Shown here one piece after another: positions 36,151-48,447 of a DNA stretch of 64,000 nucleotides (the stretch's first letter is position 1; each line of letters starts with the position of its first letter). Origin of the DNA: Ceriagrion tenellum (lineage: Eukaryota > Arthropoda > Insecta > Odonata > Coenagrionidae); assembly GCA_963169105.1 (NCBI GenBank), contig OY720639.1, forward strand, positions 125,199,117 to 125,263,116, written 5' to 3'. The translations under genes were made by a program, and so were the position numbers. The notes below the pieces were generated by a model. That model did no database searches. It saw only the letters and a list, made by a program, of their open reading frames with translations, and was not told the DNA's origin.

Positions 36151-39100
36151 GCAACGATATGTGTTTTTTTATTTAGTGTTATAATATCTCACTGTTGTAC
36201 TGCACGAAAATCCTATATCGATGTGATCAAAAGTTGCATAATCGCATATTATAACATTGCACTCTGCCAGAGGCTGGTGCACCTTTCTCTCATCTTTAAA
36301 AACATTCTGTAGGAGACGCTTCTAGAGGAGTAATATTTTCCCCCGTATTCCTTTTGAAGGAGCAATTTTTCTCGCCTTCTCCTTGCCATCACTTTGAGTA
36401 CCCCCAGCATCTTGCGCCTCCTTCCATTTCTCCCCTCCCGTCTTGTCTCAGGCGGGCGGTGGCCCTCGTCAGCGCACAGAAAAGGAATTGCCATTGTCTT
36501 TTCCTCTCTTTCTTTCTTTCTCCGACGCGTTAAAGGGCAAACGGGAGGGGAAGGTATTTATCGTCTTGCTGTAGACTCTTGAGGTTGGAGTCTCGTTTTA
36601 TCCTTCTCTCGGGCTGTCCTTGCATCTCAAAAATTAATGGCAACACTGATTGTTAACGGCCTGACCCGCGTGAATTTTTCAACCGACGAGCAAAAATATT
36701 ACGGCGGCGAAAACTTCCATCTCTCCGTCTCCATCCTTACATCTCTCCCATCTTTTGGTGGTTGTGGTACTGGGTTATCATAGAAGGGAAGGGTAAAAGA
36801 AGGAAAGATAGAGCCCTCATATCTCTAATAGTAGATGATAAAACTTTTTCGGCATGACCTTCCCTTAATTGCATTTTCTTGAAATCAATAATGGGTGAAA
36901 ATATTTCAAAACTAATATTAGTTGAGAATGAACAGCGGTTGCTTCAACACTAACTTGGCTTAGAGATTATTACAGCTTATCCATTTCTCTCAATCATTTT
37001 GCATTTAACGAAATATCTGATGTATTTTCTGAAATTTTTTGTCTAGTCTACACATATTCTCCTCGGGTCTTTTTCTCAAAGACAAGTTTTGAATAGTGTC
37101 ACTAATTGCCGAGGTTTTCTAAGCAAATTAAAGCTCTTATCCACAAGAACATTTTTTGCCTCGTTGTATTAACATCAGTTAAGTTACCACATCATCCATA
37201 TTTTAAAAGATAGATATGTGGTTTTACTGCAATGATTTGAACAATAAATTTACTAAAAGTTTTATTCTTACATTTTTTTATATCTCTGAAATTAAGAGCG
37301 CTATCGTACATTATTTGTTTTAGAGGAAGTAAATTTCGACGAATATTCGAGAGCCATCTTAAAAATAAGATACCGTTAGCATTGATGATAGTAGAACAAG
37401 AGCAATGCATATATTGTGTACCACTGTGAAAAGTTTCAAATCTCCTCAATTAATAGTAGTCACTGACATTGGGTGTTTTCATTGTGATTGCAGAATGCTT
37501 CTGAAAAAATGTGTACGTTGCCATAGCTCGGTAACTAAAGATTTGCGACCCCATGTTGCTATGATAAAAAATGCTTAAAATCATCTCCCCTACTTCCTCC
37601 AGAAGTTTCAAAATTTCCTCCTGAAACACCCTGTATATACCTAGTCAACTGTTAAGGAAATGAATCAGTGAAATATAGTAAAAACAGAATAATTTTTAAT
37701 CAAAAAAACATTTATTGAATACATATAATTAGAGCTTATAAAACTATCTAATCATTATAGAAGGGTAAAAAAAACCAGGCTAGAGTAAATGAGAGCTAAA
37801 TGACCAACCAATCACTTCCGTTTCGAACTTGAAATGCGCCGTAAGTATTGTTCCCCGAAATTAAGTATTTCGCTCTTGCCTGGTGATCAAAATTCATCAT
37901 ATTGGATATATTTTCAGCAATCTCTAAATTAATTTATACTTCCAGATTCCACCTTTTAACCAGCTTTGGAAAAATAACTGTAAATTTAGTAAAACTGTAA
38001 AGATCTAATATCAGTTGAAATTTCCAAGGACAATATTTTTCGTGTTTTTATTTTTTACAAATTTTTCCTTAAATGATTGGTATCTTGAGAGTCAATTCAC
38101 GTTTTATTCTTGACGGTTTATTATATCTGCTGGGCTTCAGTAAAAATCCCGAGAGAAAACATAAAAAAAACGAAAAAATACACCTCATAATTACGATTTT
38201 TATATGCTGGTGAAATTATTTTACTCGTTCTCCCCGTATCTCCTTTCTGAATATTCACAGTATCAAATTGAATTAGTAATCACATTCGCGCGAAAGACAC
38301 TTCTGCGCCTATGAAATATGCACCGCATGACAACACTCAGGGTTTGAAAAAGGAAGAAAATATCTTTTCCTGCGCACACGGGGAATACTTTCAGCTACGT
38401 GGCAGCCCCTTTCAAAGGAGAAGGAAATATACTTGTTAACATTGTGAATCCCTTAGTGACTGTCTTCTTTTCTTCTTTTCCCTCCGAAGAACGTCTTCGA
38501 AGTCATAAGTCCCCTGAGACGGAATGGTGTCTACACAATGCGTCATTTTACCGAGCAGTGTCCTCCGCAGCATACAGCCGCTGCAACCTTGATGTCCGTC
38601 GGTACATTTCCCTCGACCCTGTTTTGCTGGCTTCTCCACTAGCAGCGCCCCATCGCCCCTTACAAGAAACTGTGAAAATGTAGACAATTGAAGAGGTAAT
38701 AAATTTTCTGTAGCTACCATCAAATACTCGCGTCTATTGCAACGCATCACCTGTCTTTTTAGTTAGGAAACAAAAGTAATGTTCACGTCTCTTTGTTCGA
38801 GCATTCATTTATAAGGATATCTTTAATATCTATTTGGAAAATATTATCGTGTATTGTGTAAAATTCTCATAACAGAATTATAAAATGAAACAAGCTAGGA
38901 ATTTCAATTTGGATTTGAAATAAGGAGGCATTAGTTTATCACATCTCACCATTGACAACGGAGTTTTCTCTATCATGGAACAGCTGTCAGTAGCTTTCTA
39001 TTAAGACATGAAAAGAATGGACAAAAAAGGCTATTGTTCTACTTGACTACTAAATAACCATCTGGACGTGAGTTAAATCGTTTGAGCATGAGATAAGTCT

Positions 39101-41296
39101 CCACCTTGGATTTCATTCAAAGAGATCTATTTCTTTTATCAGATCTACTTTTCGGCGTGAACTACAGTATGAGATCCATTTTCTTCCTAAAATCATGGAA
39201 GATAAATTCGGGACCAAATTCAGATTTTGGATTGGTAGGATACTAGGCTGCCAAAAAAACTCGATGTAAAGAATTATTAAAAAAAGCTAATTAAACTTTC
39301 TGTTTTTGTGTCGTATGTGTTACAGCTAATGGCTGAGTACATATCAAAGATTTCTCATAATGAAATGCCCAAGAAAATGTCGTCTAGAATGTTATTACAA
39401 TTACTTGATACCGTTAAATCCGCTGGGAAACGTTGTAGCTAAGGATTGTTCGATGATTGATAAAAATATTTCAATCGTGCCTCAAATAATAAGAATTATC
39501 TCGAAAGGGATACGTAATACTTAATTTTTCCATGCGTCTCTCACATAAAACTCATTTATGAAACACACCGGAACTCATTTATTACACGAATGATCAGTTG
39601 ACTGCGTTGTAGTGGAGTACCAAATTTCATTAATCTAATAGTTGAGGGACTTGTAGTGGTTTTTGCTTGATATTATTTCCTCTATTTTGAAAAATAACGC
39701 GGAACCGTTTGCAATATAGCTTCTAGATTTTAATCATAGCTGCTATCCGGTTGGAGTAGGTAATAATTAAGAAAATCAACTACTGAAGCTCACCAGCATG
39801 CCTCTCATTACGCTTAATTGATATATTTCCAAATAATTTGTTACAATAGCGCATTTTTTTAGAAAAACATGAGAAATGAGAATGAGAAACGTATTTTGTA
39901 ATGTCATGCATAAGCATGCTTTGTCTTGAAGATAGCCAATATTTTTTTTCCGGCCTTGATATAATAAATAAATATGGCCTAAATTAAGCTTATCCTGTTA
40001 CCAAAACTGTGTTTTACTTGGCAAAGAGTTTAAGGATCCAACCACAAATGAAGCACGAGGCAAGGAATGAAATTTGTTACATGCAGATTGCAGTATTTAG
40101 CTCGAAAAAAGAGCTAAACCTTGTCCGTTGGTTCTGACTTCGATAAACTTTGACCTGAAGATTTTAATTTTAATGTTCTCCTCTAAGATACTCACCGCTT
40201 CAAATGACATTGCATTCCCCTTTTATCTTTTCACGTAATAAAAAAGCCTCACAGTGTATTTACAACTTTCCAAAAAAGATCCAATCCAGGGTCCTGCGCG
40301 TGACGATGACGGAGTAAGCATTTATATGTGGGTCACCCCTTAAAAATCTCCCGAACTCCACTTCCGCTGAGCCGCACAATTAAAATGAACGCTTGCGGAA
40401 GATTAATGAGGAGCAAGAGAGAATTTTCAAACCAGCTCAGCTGACCTAGAACTTTGATTCAAATTACAGTGGAGACATTTTTTACATCCGTGAATTCTTT
40501 TCCATTGTTTGGTCTCCCGTGTTGGAAAAACCAAAGACTCCACGTTCTGTGCGCAGGTGGGCTAGACAGCGTGTAACGTAATCTAGGAGCATTTTTTTCG
40601 AAACTTTTTAAGTCTTCCTTTGCCTCCTATTGTTTGTTTTCCATGTGATCCCAGGGTCTTCCACCCCTTGCATAACTGAATATCTTAAACAGCTCTGCTC
40701 TCCCAAGATGCACTTCCTATTCCTGGGTTGCTCTTTAACATTCCAAGGAACAGGCGACTGTTTTGGATCGCCAAGAAGTTTGCTCGAAGGTCCGAAATTT
40801 CTCCCCGGCATTCCAAATGAACATCGCTTAAGACTGGAACTTCTTGAAAGATTTGCGGGCGCAAAAGTTAGTGTGTGTTCTCCCTCTCTTGCCTTGCCAT
40901 GTCATCTTCTGCCTCACTTCCTTGCAAACTTCAATCTCAGATGACAGACCAAGTATCATGCCGAAGATTCTCGCTGATTGCCAAATAATAGATGCTTCTT
41001 TGTTGACTCTGTTAGCTTGTGTAAAACTGTTTCAGCCCTTAGATACCCTCTTTGGAAGAAAAGGATCGCACTCGCTTCATTTCTGAAGTCATACATATCC
41101 TATGTGTATAATATTCTTGGAGTTCGTTATAATTTAGAATTGACTATAGCCTATTAATCAAATGATGTATCTTAAACCGAAGGACGTTTATAATTATAAA
41201 GACGGCAGTTAATTCACACCCTGTTTCTATCAATTTAACATTATTCTTAGCGTCATGTAATATTATCATTTCCTCTCCGCATTTATACAAATATGT
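36151..41296. other. Non-coding stretch, no gene recognised
   Basis: Frames at 38399-38683 and 40630-40944 are open on both strands with no recognisable motif and are not called. At about 37618-37640 a block AAACACCCTGTATA is similar to sequence often seen at ends of arthropod repeats. I cannot assign it to a family. Confidence 0.4.
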
Positions 41297-41338
41297 TGGA
41301 ATAATATTTATGTAATGCATTACATAAATATTTTTCCA
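41297..41338. repeat. Long AT-rich palindrome
   Basis: Two 21-base arms meet without a spacer between G41317 and C41318, with the central 30 bases perfectly self-complementary (15 bp per arm) and one mismatched pair outside this. Such a sequence can extrude a cruciform. No coding or RNA context is visible. Confidence 0.85.
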
Positions 41339-44268
41339 TATGAGCTACTATGAAATCATAAATTTTCTTTAACTTTATTGTTAGTCTATATAGCAAGGCC
41401 GAAAATCTGATATTAGTTCCAGTTGATGTGTATTAACTTTTAAAACTGATGCTTATTTTAAAATCAATACTACCTTAACATGGATATCTGAATCCACCAA
41501 GCGGTCTTATAAGGAGTGAAGCTAAATATTCCAACTGTCAACAAAAACAAACATGGAAGAAAGCTACGTAATTTTGTAAAATGGAAAACTTCATAATCAT
41601 TTGAACATGAACAAAAGAAACCCTAAGGCCTAATTTCAGTTCATAGTCTTTGGTGAAGTATTAAGTTTTGAGAAATATATGCATGCACAATATTAGGGAA
41701 CATCATTTTCTTTCTCTTTTCCGCAGGTAGCTGAGCCATACTTGGGAAGAGGAGAAAAAAATAACGGATAGTTAGTATCTGAGATTTAATTTAGCCACAT
41801 AAAATCGTTGAAGCGTAGAATTTAAATTAAATTACACTAACATGGGCACGCAGCTTCTATTCGATTGGATTATATTTCAATTTACATCTCCTCCCCACAG
41901 GATTCCAACCTGGCTTAAATTGTGCCGAGGAATCCGGGGGAAAATTCTTATAGGGGACCTAGCTGCGGAATGGAGAGATAATTCAGGGCCTCGTTTTAAA
42001 TGGCTTACTCTCCTTCCTGCTCAAACCCGTCTCCCCCTTACTCCGTCCTAGCCGTTCGAAGTCCTCCGACCCTGCTGGAGTTGGTTCGCTCATTCGGCAA
42101 GAGGAGGCAGCCGTGCATAAAATGCCGTCTCAAACCGTTTCTTACCCTCAACTCATTGCATTCTCCACGGGGTCTTCAGTTCGCTTCCCACCGCCGCCGG
42201 AATATCATGCCCCCTCTCTTAAACCTCCTCCATTTTACTTCCTTCCCTTACGCTCTCTTAAATTAATCCTAATCTCTCTACGTTTTAAGGCGGTCTGGGC
42301 AAGTGGGGCTTTTGGTAAAAGTAAGAGGGGGTAAACAACATAAATTAACCACCCTCTCCTTGAAGAATATCTCCAATTAAGTCCACTCCTCCTCCTCGTT
42401 TTATTTCTTCAACTCTTCTTGCCTTCTCCCTCGACTTCTCCCAAGTTTCCTCTTCCTCAGCCTATTCAGCGTGGTGAGGCAAGACGTCTTTCCTCTCCTC
42501 TCTCGCCTCCTTGTCTTCTCCTTGCAGATAGATCCCAAACTCCTTCCCATTATACCAAATCTCCTTGCGTCTCCCATGGCAACGACACTGGTCTCTCCGG
42601 GCCTCTTACCCACCATAACATTTCGCCTCTTCTTCCCTTAGTCATTATTTTCTTTTGTTTTCTTTCTTCTCCATTCAGTGATTGAAGTGTATCTTTGACA
42701 TCACCGCTCCTAATTTACCACTCATATTTCGTTGTGGCGACAAACATGTATCTTTTGCTTTACAATTTCCGTTCAATTTCTAAGAAGAGGAAGAGATAAT
42801 AAGTATTTTACAACGTCATACTATCATATAAGCATAATACTGAGTATCCTTGACAAGGGATAAGATTAAAATGATACTATAAACTGCATTTGCAGTTTTC
42901 TACGGACTATTTCCGTGGCAGCCTTGAAGTAATATATGTTTTGCTGATGGAAATGGGGAATTGGCTTTTGTTGTAAAGTTCTATCTTCGACGTTACCTCA
43001 CACTTGCTGTTTTAATGTTTCCCTCAATTTTTTTTTGTGCTTCCATGTTCTTATCATTTCTGGGTATCGTATCATTACTACTGTGAACTGTCTATTTAGC
43101 CGCAACATCGTTCTAGCCACTTAAAACACATACCCTAATATAAATAGCTCTTTACCATGAACATACATATCATTCACCTTTCATTGTTTATTCATTAATT
43201 GAACGTAGTACATTTAATTATTATAAGATACGGTCATTTTGAGGTGCCCTCAAGCTCAGTGAATTTATCGGACTTTTTATAAATCTGTTTTAATGGAGTT
43301 TTCGACTCACCGTTGGAACTTGACTGATTTGAAGTCCCTCTATTTCAATTTTAATATCTATTTCAATATGATTTATGTTATTTCTCTGAATAAGATGTTG
43401 GTCCCAAATAAATAGTGTGTCATTTCCAGTGGTTAAGAATGTTTAAAGCAAAGGCTTCGTACTCGCTATATTTATCTCAGGTTTTCCCTCGCCTGAGAAG
43501 TAGTCTTGAATTCTATGGTGCCTATCTTAGAATCCCAGAACTCTTTCCTTGACATTTCACGTAGAGAGTTCCATTCTTTAACTCACGAGCGCCATAGCGA
43601 GCTGTCAAAATTTATTCTACTTGCACAGTGTCCCACTTTCGAGGATTTTTTTCAAATTTTATGATGTAACTGTTTCTTAGGATGAGCGATTTCAAGGAAG
43701 TAAATTTAAGTAAATTTAAAGTAAAGTAAAGTTAAACAAAAAAATATCCCAGTATTTGGGTGCAAAGAATTATTATCTGACTTAAGAGGATTTTCGAACT
43801 TTTTAGGAACTTTTGACTTATATGAATATATTTTATCTTTACGCCAGATCAATGAGGAATGGATTGGTGTGGTGAACTGAGTACTTCATCACTATTGCGA
43901 CGATTTCCGTTTGGCAAGGAAAATTTTGTTTTCTTTTTATTTCATATTATCTTCTTCTTGTCTATTGCTACATTCTATGCGAGCATATGAACAGTATCTA
44001 GGCTTAAAAAAGTAAGCATTTTTTGTATCATCAGAAGTGGAATGTGACTGTTTAATAGGACCATGACAATATAAAATATAAGGTGCAGTCCTTTCACGAT
44101 GTAGTAAAACATCCTTAACTAAATGCAGTCATTCTATCTCGAGAGTCTGAATAATAATCTTGGCAACAGTGGAGTATATGCTATATAATCCCGATACCTT
44201 CCTGCTTGAATAACTTTTGTAAAGTATTAATATTATTTTCCTTTGTCATTTGGAAGGGGCTACAAAAG
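41339..44268. other. Non-coding stretch with pyrimidine-rich patches
   Basis: Pyrimidine-rich tracts lie at about 42000-42280 and 42380-42670, giving overlapping serine/proline-rich frames on plus that I do not call. A short AAGTAAATTT/AAGTAAAG tandem lies near 43698-43738. No gene was recognised. Confidence 0.4.
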
Positions 44269-44308
44269 GCGGCTCTTGTGCCGCTATTTGTGGCGGCGCA
44301 AGAGCCGC
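44269..44308. repeat. GC-rich hairpin in AT-rich DNA
   Basis: The 16-base arms GCGGCTCTTGTGCCGC and GCGGCGCAAGAGCCGC pair with one G-U (in RNA) or mismatch around an 8-base loop (44285-44292). The arms are about 75% GC in surroundings that are clearly AT-rich. The stem does not extend much beyond 18 bp, so it is short for a miRNA precursor. Its function is unknown. Confidence 0.8.
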
Positions 44309-46840
44309 TTTATATCGAGACGAAGTTTCTCAACATCCTCCTTTTATTTTCCGAACAATCCAGCACGTCTCCATCCACTATATTCATTATTAAAGATATG
44401 GTAGTCACAAATGGTTTGAGATGTTGGTCGCCTCACCAAGTTAGCTATAACTGCTAAGATTTTATGAGTAGGAACTTCGTTTATTCCCTCGATCTTCTTA
44501 ATATGCAAACCGCGGTTTCTACATCACTACTTTGTTAATCAAGAGAGAAGGTAATCATCTATCATTTTTCGTAAAACTTTTTTACTGGTATGCACATACA
44601 TAATGAGAATGTAATAGTTTTTCTTGATTAAGAAGCTTATTTATTAAATCTAAGTTTGGTATGATTAAGAAATCATGCTGAAAATACTGAGGACTTACTT
44701 TTGAAAATAGTCTAATTACACTTAGTAAAGCGCTGTATGGTGTTGGTACTGTTGCATCACCTTGAATGAGTTTATCTTCTCATATGATTACCTTGAGGTT
44801 TCCTCTTCACATAAAAAATTACTCGGGCAAAAAATATATTTATTTTAATAATGAAACAAGGCATACAATTTGTACGCCGTTACCTTTTTGACGCCATTTA
44901 TTCGAAGAAACCTCTTTTATTTAACAGAATATCTCGTTAGTGCATACCCGATCGCCATATCGCAAGAAAGGGACTTCTGTCATTTACAAAATTGGTACAG
45001 AAGTAATTTCATTTGTAATATTCAGCATGATATATTTTTATGATGAAGCCAAGTTCAATTAATGTGATATATTTTTTTAACTGGCGGAAAATCGGACTCT
45101 TCTGTTTCGGATCAGTAGGCGATCGTCCAAATCTCCCCGAGTAAGGTTTCCCATTTATGCGAGGGGCGGACAGTGAGTGCAAAATGACGCTGACTGTCGA
45201 AATACTAAACCGGTATGTGTCGGTACTACTCAGTCGTCTCAACTCTCCCCTTTTTCCTCTTCACTTCGAACTCCCTTCCCCCACCCTACTTCCCGTTCTT
45301 CGAATCTCTGCTCCCTCTCTCTCAAAGTCTCCAAAGGGATCCTCCCTTTTGTCGCTTGATTTGTCGCCGGGCACGACTCGCTGTGACCCCCCGCGAGTGC
45401 AGAGGAAGAGGGAGAGACCAACGACCCTACGGATCGTCTTGCAAGGAACTAACCCCCCTTCCAACCCTCTGTCTCACCCTATTCTTTCACGCCCTTTCCT
45501 CGCCTTCTCGGCCTTTTTTTGCCCTTCTCTTCCCCTTCTCTTCGTTCTCAATTCTTATTTACGTCTCCCTTGCTTACAACAAAATAGGAGGAATAGAAGA
45601 TATTTCACGTGTTCCTTGCCATAGCAACCCTACCTTACACCTCATCATAACTTCAGATCGTTTACTTCTCTATGGAGATTTCATTTATAAACAATTTTTC
45701 ATTTTTTACTCATTACTTATAGACTTAACGAAAAAATGTTCCAGCTATGATGAGGGCGGATGCGCTTCTACTCTCTGTTCATCAACCAAGGATATGGATT
45801 TAAAATTAGTAGATGAATTGTTAATATTCAAAGGTTGGGAAATATGTCACTGAGATAAACAGATGGTTTACATTACGCGTATTTTGAAAATCTTAAGTTA
45901 AATCAGAAAATTTGTGATATTAGTCGTAGCACGGCAATAATTTCCTCTTTTCATTTAATACATTTTTTGGTTTATGATTAGTTGGACTTTTTAATAACTC
46001 CAATAGGAATAAAAGGAGAGTAAACCACATTATGGTTGGGACTTCGGCAAAATGTCACGACGACCAGAAAGGTACCAAGCCTTGATACGAGCATGTTACT
46101 TCTTTCGCCTCTCTTTGAATTTTTTTTCGCCATGTTTGTTGGAATCCTATCCTCTCCCTCCGACTGTGCACTTAATTATTCTGCGACTCAGTCCTCCCTG
46201 TCTCCATCATTTCTTGTCTTGACTGTCAAAATCCTTATTTCAATATGCTCTCCCACAGGTTTAACTCTGAACAAGGATTAGTCATTATGAAAAAATGTTT
46301 CAAAAAATAGAATAGTAAACTATTTATCAAAATTTTCGCTAAAAAATTAATAAAAATCCGGAAATGGTGTAAAGTAGAAGACGGCAGAGATACCTATTCA
46401 TTTATACTTTTAAATTTACAAAATAATTACCTGCTTTGTGGCTTGAATTCTAGATAAACACGTTGCTATCTTCCCCTTTCTTCCTTTCTGGCTAAAGACA
46501 TGGCAATGTGAACTGAGAATTCGTTGAACGCCCTATTCCACATGTTCTTCCTCAGTCCAGAGGCCCTCCCATTTCTATCTCATTAGACCAAGCTTCAAGA
46601 CATCCGGTCCCCACCGTCAGAAACATTCTTTTCTTTCTCCTATTCCTCAAATTAATAATGCATAGATAATTATGGTGAAGAGATAAAAAGAAAACTGAAC
46701 TTTTCTATCTTTTTTTAAATATCTTCCCAAAACACATAAAAATCTATTCATTCTAGAATTTTAATGTAGTAAAATGTAAGGAACAATCCTATTTAAATAT
46801 GATTTCTTGTGACCAAAAATATTTATTTACAATACAGAAG
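44309..46840. other. Non-coding stretch with pyrimidine-rich patch
   Basis: A C/T-rich patch at 45240-45570 opens long frames on plus (45157-45624 and 45215-45853) whose products are serine/proline/leucine-rich without any known domain. I treat them as compositional. No gene was recognised. Confidence 0.4.
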
Positions 46841-46905
46841 GTGTCCTAGTGGTTGAAATAAGTGCATTGGATCGAAATACTGTGATTCTGAACAGGTATG
46901 ACACC
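46841..46905 (+). repeat. Worn tRNA-like (SINE) fragment
   Basis: GTGTCCTAGTGGTTGAAATAAG resembles a tRNA 5' end with A-box, and a degenerate B-box-like GTGATTCTGAACAGG follows about 30 bases later. The B-box is poor, so this is a decayed SINE head at best. Confidence 0.3.
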
Positions 46906-48096
46906 AGCAATTTACTGGACATCCATAAGTGTTCTGTAAAATATTCTTCATCGCACCACTAACACGGAGCCTCTGACGTCTATCCCACTGGTTCGTCTCC
47001 TTTGTTCTCCTTATTCTCCGTTCTAAAGGTTTCTGAAACTCTCTTTCCCGCCATATTCCGCCCACCCTCGACCATACGTCATGACCTACGAGCCCCGACG
47101 TCAAAGCCCTTCCTTCCTTCCTCTTGCCCACCTGCTACTTTATTTCCTACTCTATTTCCCCTCCCTTGCTTCCCTTTCCCTACTCCTCCCAGGAATCGCA
47201 CTTATTTCCCCTCCGTCCCTCGACATACCCTCTATCTAAGGGACCGCCCATGCGGCAGCAAGTGGCCCCATGAGCTCTGATGGCGGTAGCAAGGATCGTT
47301 ACCCTGCTCCATCCTTTTTAGTTCAGGATTTATTGCAGGTTTTTAATTTTTTTAATAAGTAGCTTTCTTTTGGACGAAGGAAAGTTTCTTAATGCTTTGT
47401 GAGATTTCAGAAGGCATGAGGGGATTTTTTTCTCTGTCTTGAGTCCGTGTGGTCTGGACGTAAATGATTTACTGAGTAATTTTTTACGCCCGTTATGGAG
47501 TAGTCAAGATTTGGTGCTAAAAAATGACAGTCATGGTAATGGGTTTTTTAGAGGTCGTAATTGAGTAAAGTTGGACTAAAAATAAAAATTTTCGTTGCTA
47601 TTTTTTAGTTTACGTTTCTGATTTACGAAAATATCAGGATTAAGAGTTGTGGCGTATTTTCTGGAATTATATGCTGCTAATGTTTTTTCCCTAATTTAAG
47701 GCATAATAGTTTACTTACTACCTTGTGGTCCGAAATATTATTCTATCGAGACTATATTAATGCTGACCAAATATACAAAAAATATTTAACCCATTTTTAC
47801 CCTATCATTAAGCCATGAAATAACCACGTCATTAGTACACATACAGAAATTATACAAACTGTGGAGAGAATCAAAAGTAATGAGAAATATAAATACCCTC
47901 GATTGCATAATCTGTTACATAATCAAGGCTTGCTTACTCATATAAAAGATATGTACATAATTACATTCATCTACCCTCAGAAAATTGCTGCTATAAAGTA
48001 TATGATATATATTTAAGTATGACGAGGTCCATATATTTCCTATTGAATTGATACCCTATCAGGATGAATATTTGTGCAATTGGATCTAAATTAATA
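46906..48096. other. Non-coding stretch, no gene recognised
   Basis: A pyrimidine-rich patch lies at 47090-47200, then AT-rich sequence. Nothing further is supported. Confidence 0.4.
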
Positions 48097-48108
48097 ACCA
48101 GGCTATTT
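48097..48108. repeat. Flanking direct repeat of fold-back, left
   Basis: ACCAGGCTATTT occurs here and at 48436-48447, on either side of the fold-back element. It is read as a target-site duplication. Confidence 0.7.
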
Positions 48109-48435
48109 TTCTGCTTAAGACTTCCGCAGCGCTGTAGTGCGGGTGATTCCATTTCTTTCGGGTTTTACTGCGTTGCGTTATCTTGGAGATAATGTTTCGT
48201 GACAATGCTGGCCTCATCTTTAGATCAGGTTGGAATGCCGACTGGTGAAGTGGGGCATGTAAATTTTCTGTCCTCAGGGTAAAAGGAAAGCCACCCTGAG
48301 GACGATATATACAGATGCCCAATTCCACCAGTCGGAATTCGAACCTGATCTTAAGATGTGGCCAGCATTGGTCACGAAACGTTATCTCCAAGATAACGCA
48401 ACGCAGTGAAACCCAAAAGAAATAAAATCACCCGG
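48109..48435. mobile_element. PLE-type fold-back insertion (327 bp)
   Basis: Two arms of about 115 bp (about 48140-48255 and 48318-48433) are inverted copies with roughly 10% divergence. They surround a centre that is itself palindromic (TCCTCAGGGT...ACCCTGAGGA, 48270-48303). A 12-bp direct repeat flanks the whole. On plus the right arm reads CTTAAGAT (48350-48357), a 7-bp stem GTGGCCA/TGGTCAC with loop GCAT, then GAAAC (48376-48380), then a GTGAAACCCAAAAGAA block similar to the terminal block of the PLE at 15.26 kb. The centre's CCCTGAGGACGATATA also matches the PLE junction at 13.72 kb. No coding frame exists. It is inferred to be a head-to-head pair of PLE terminal repeats, moved in trans. 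Confidence 0.75.
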
Positions 48436-48447
48436 ACCAGGCTATTT
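48436..48447. repeat. Flanking direct repeat of fold-back, right
   Basis: Second copy of ACCAGGCTATTT. Confidence 0.7.

Noticed and set aside
40608..40944. Open frames on both strands near 40.6-40.9 kb
   Set aside because: Neither product resembles a known protein. I looked for a LINE tail on minus and found no ordered motifs.
45157..45853. Long overlapping open frames of 155 and 212 codons on plus
   Set aside because: The DNA is pyrimidine-rich and two frames are open at once with serine/proline/leucine-rich products and no domain. Best explained by composition.
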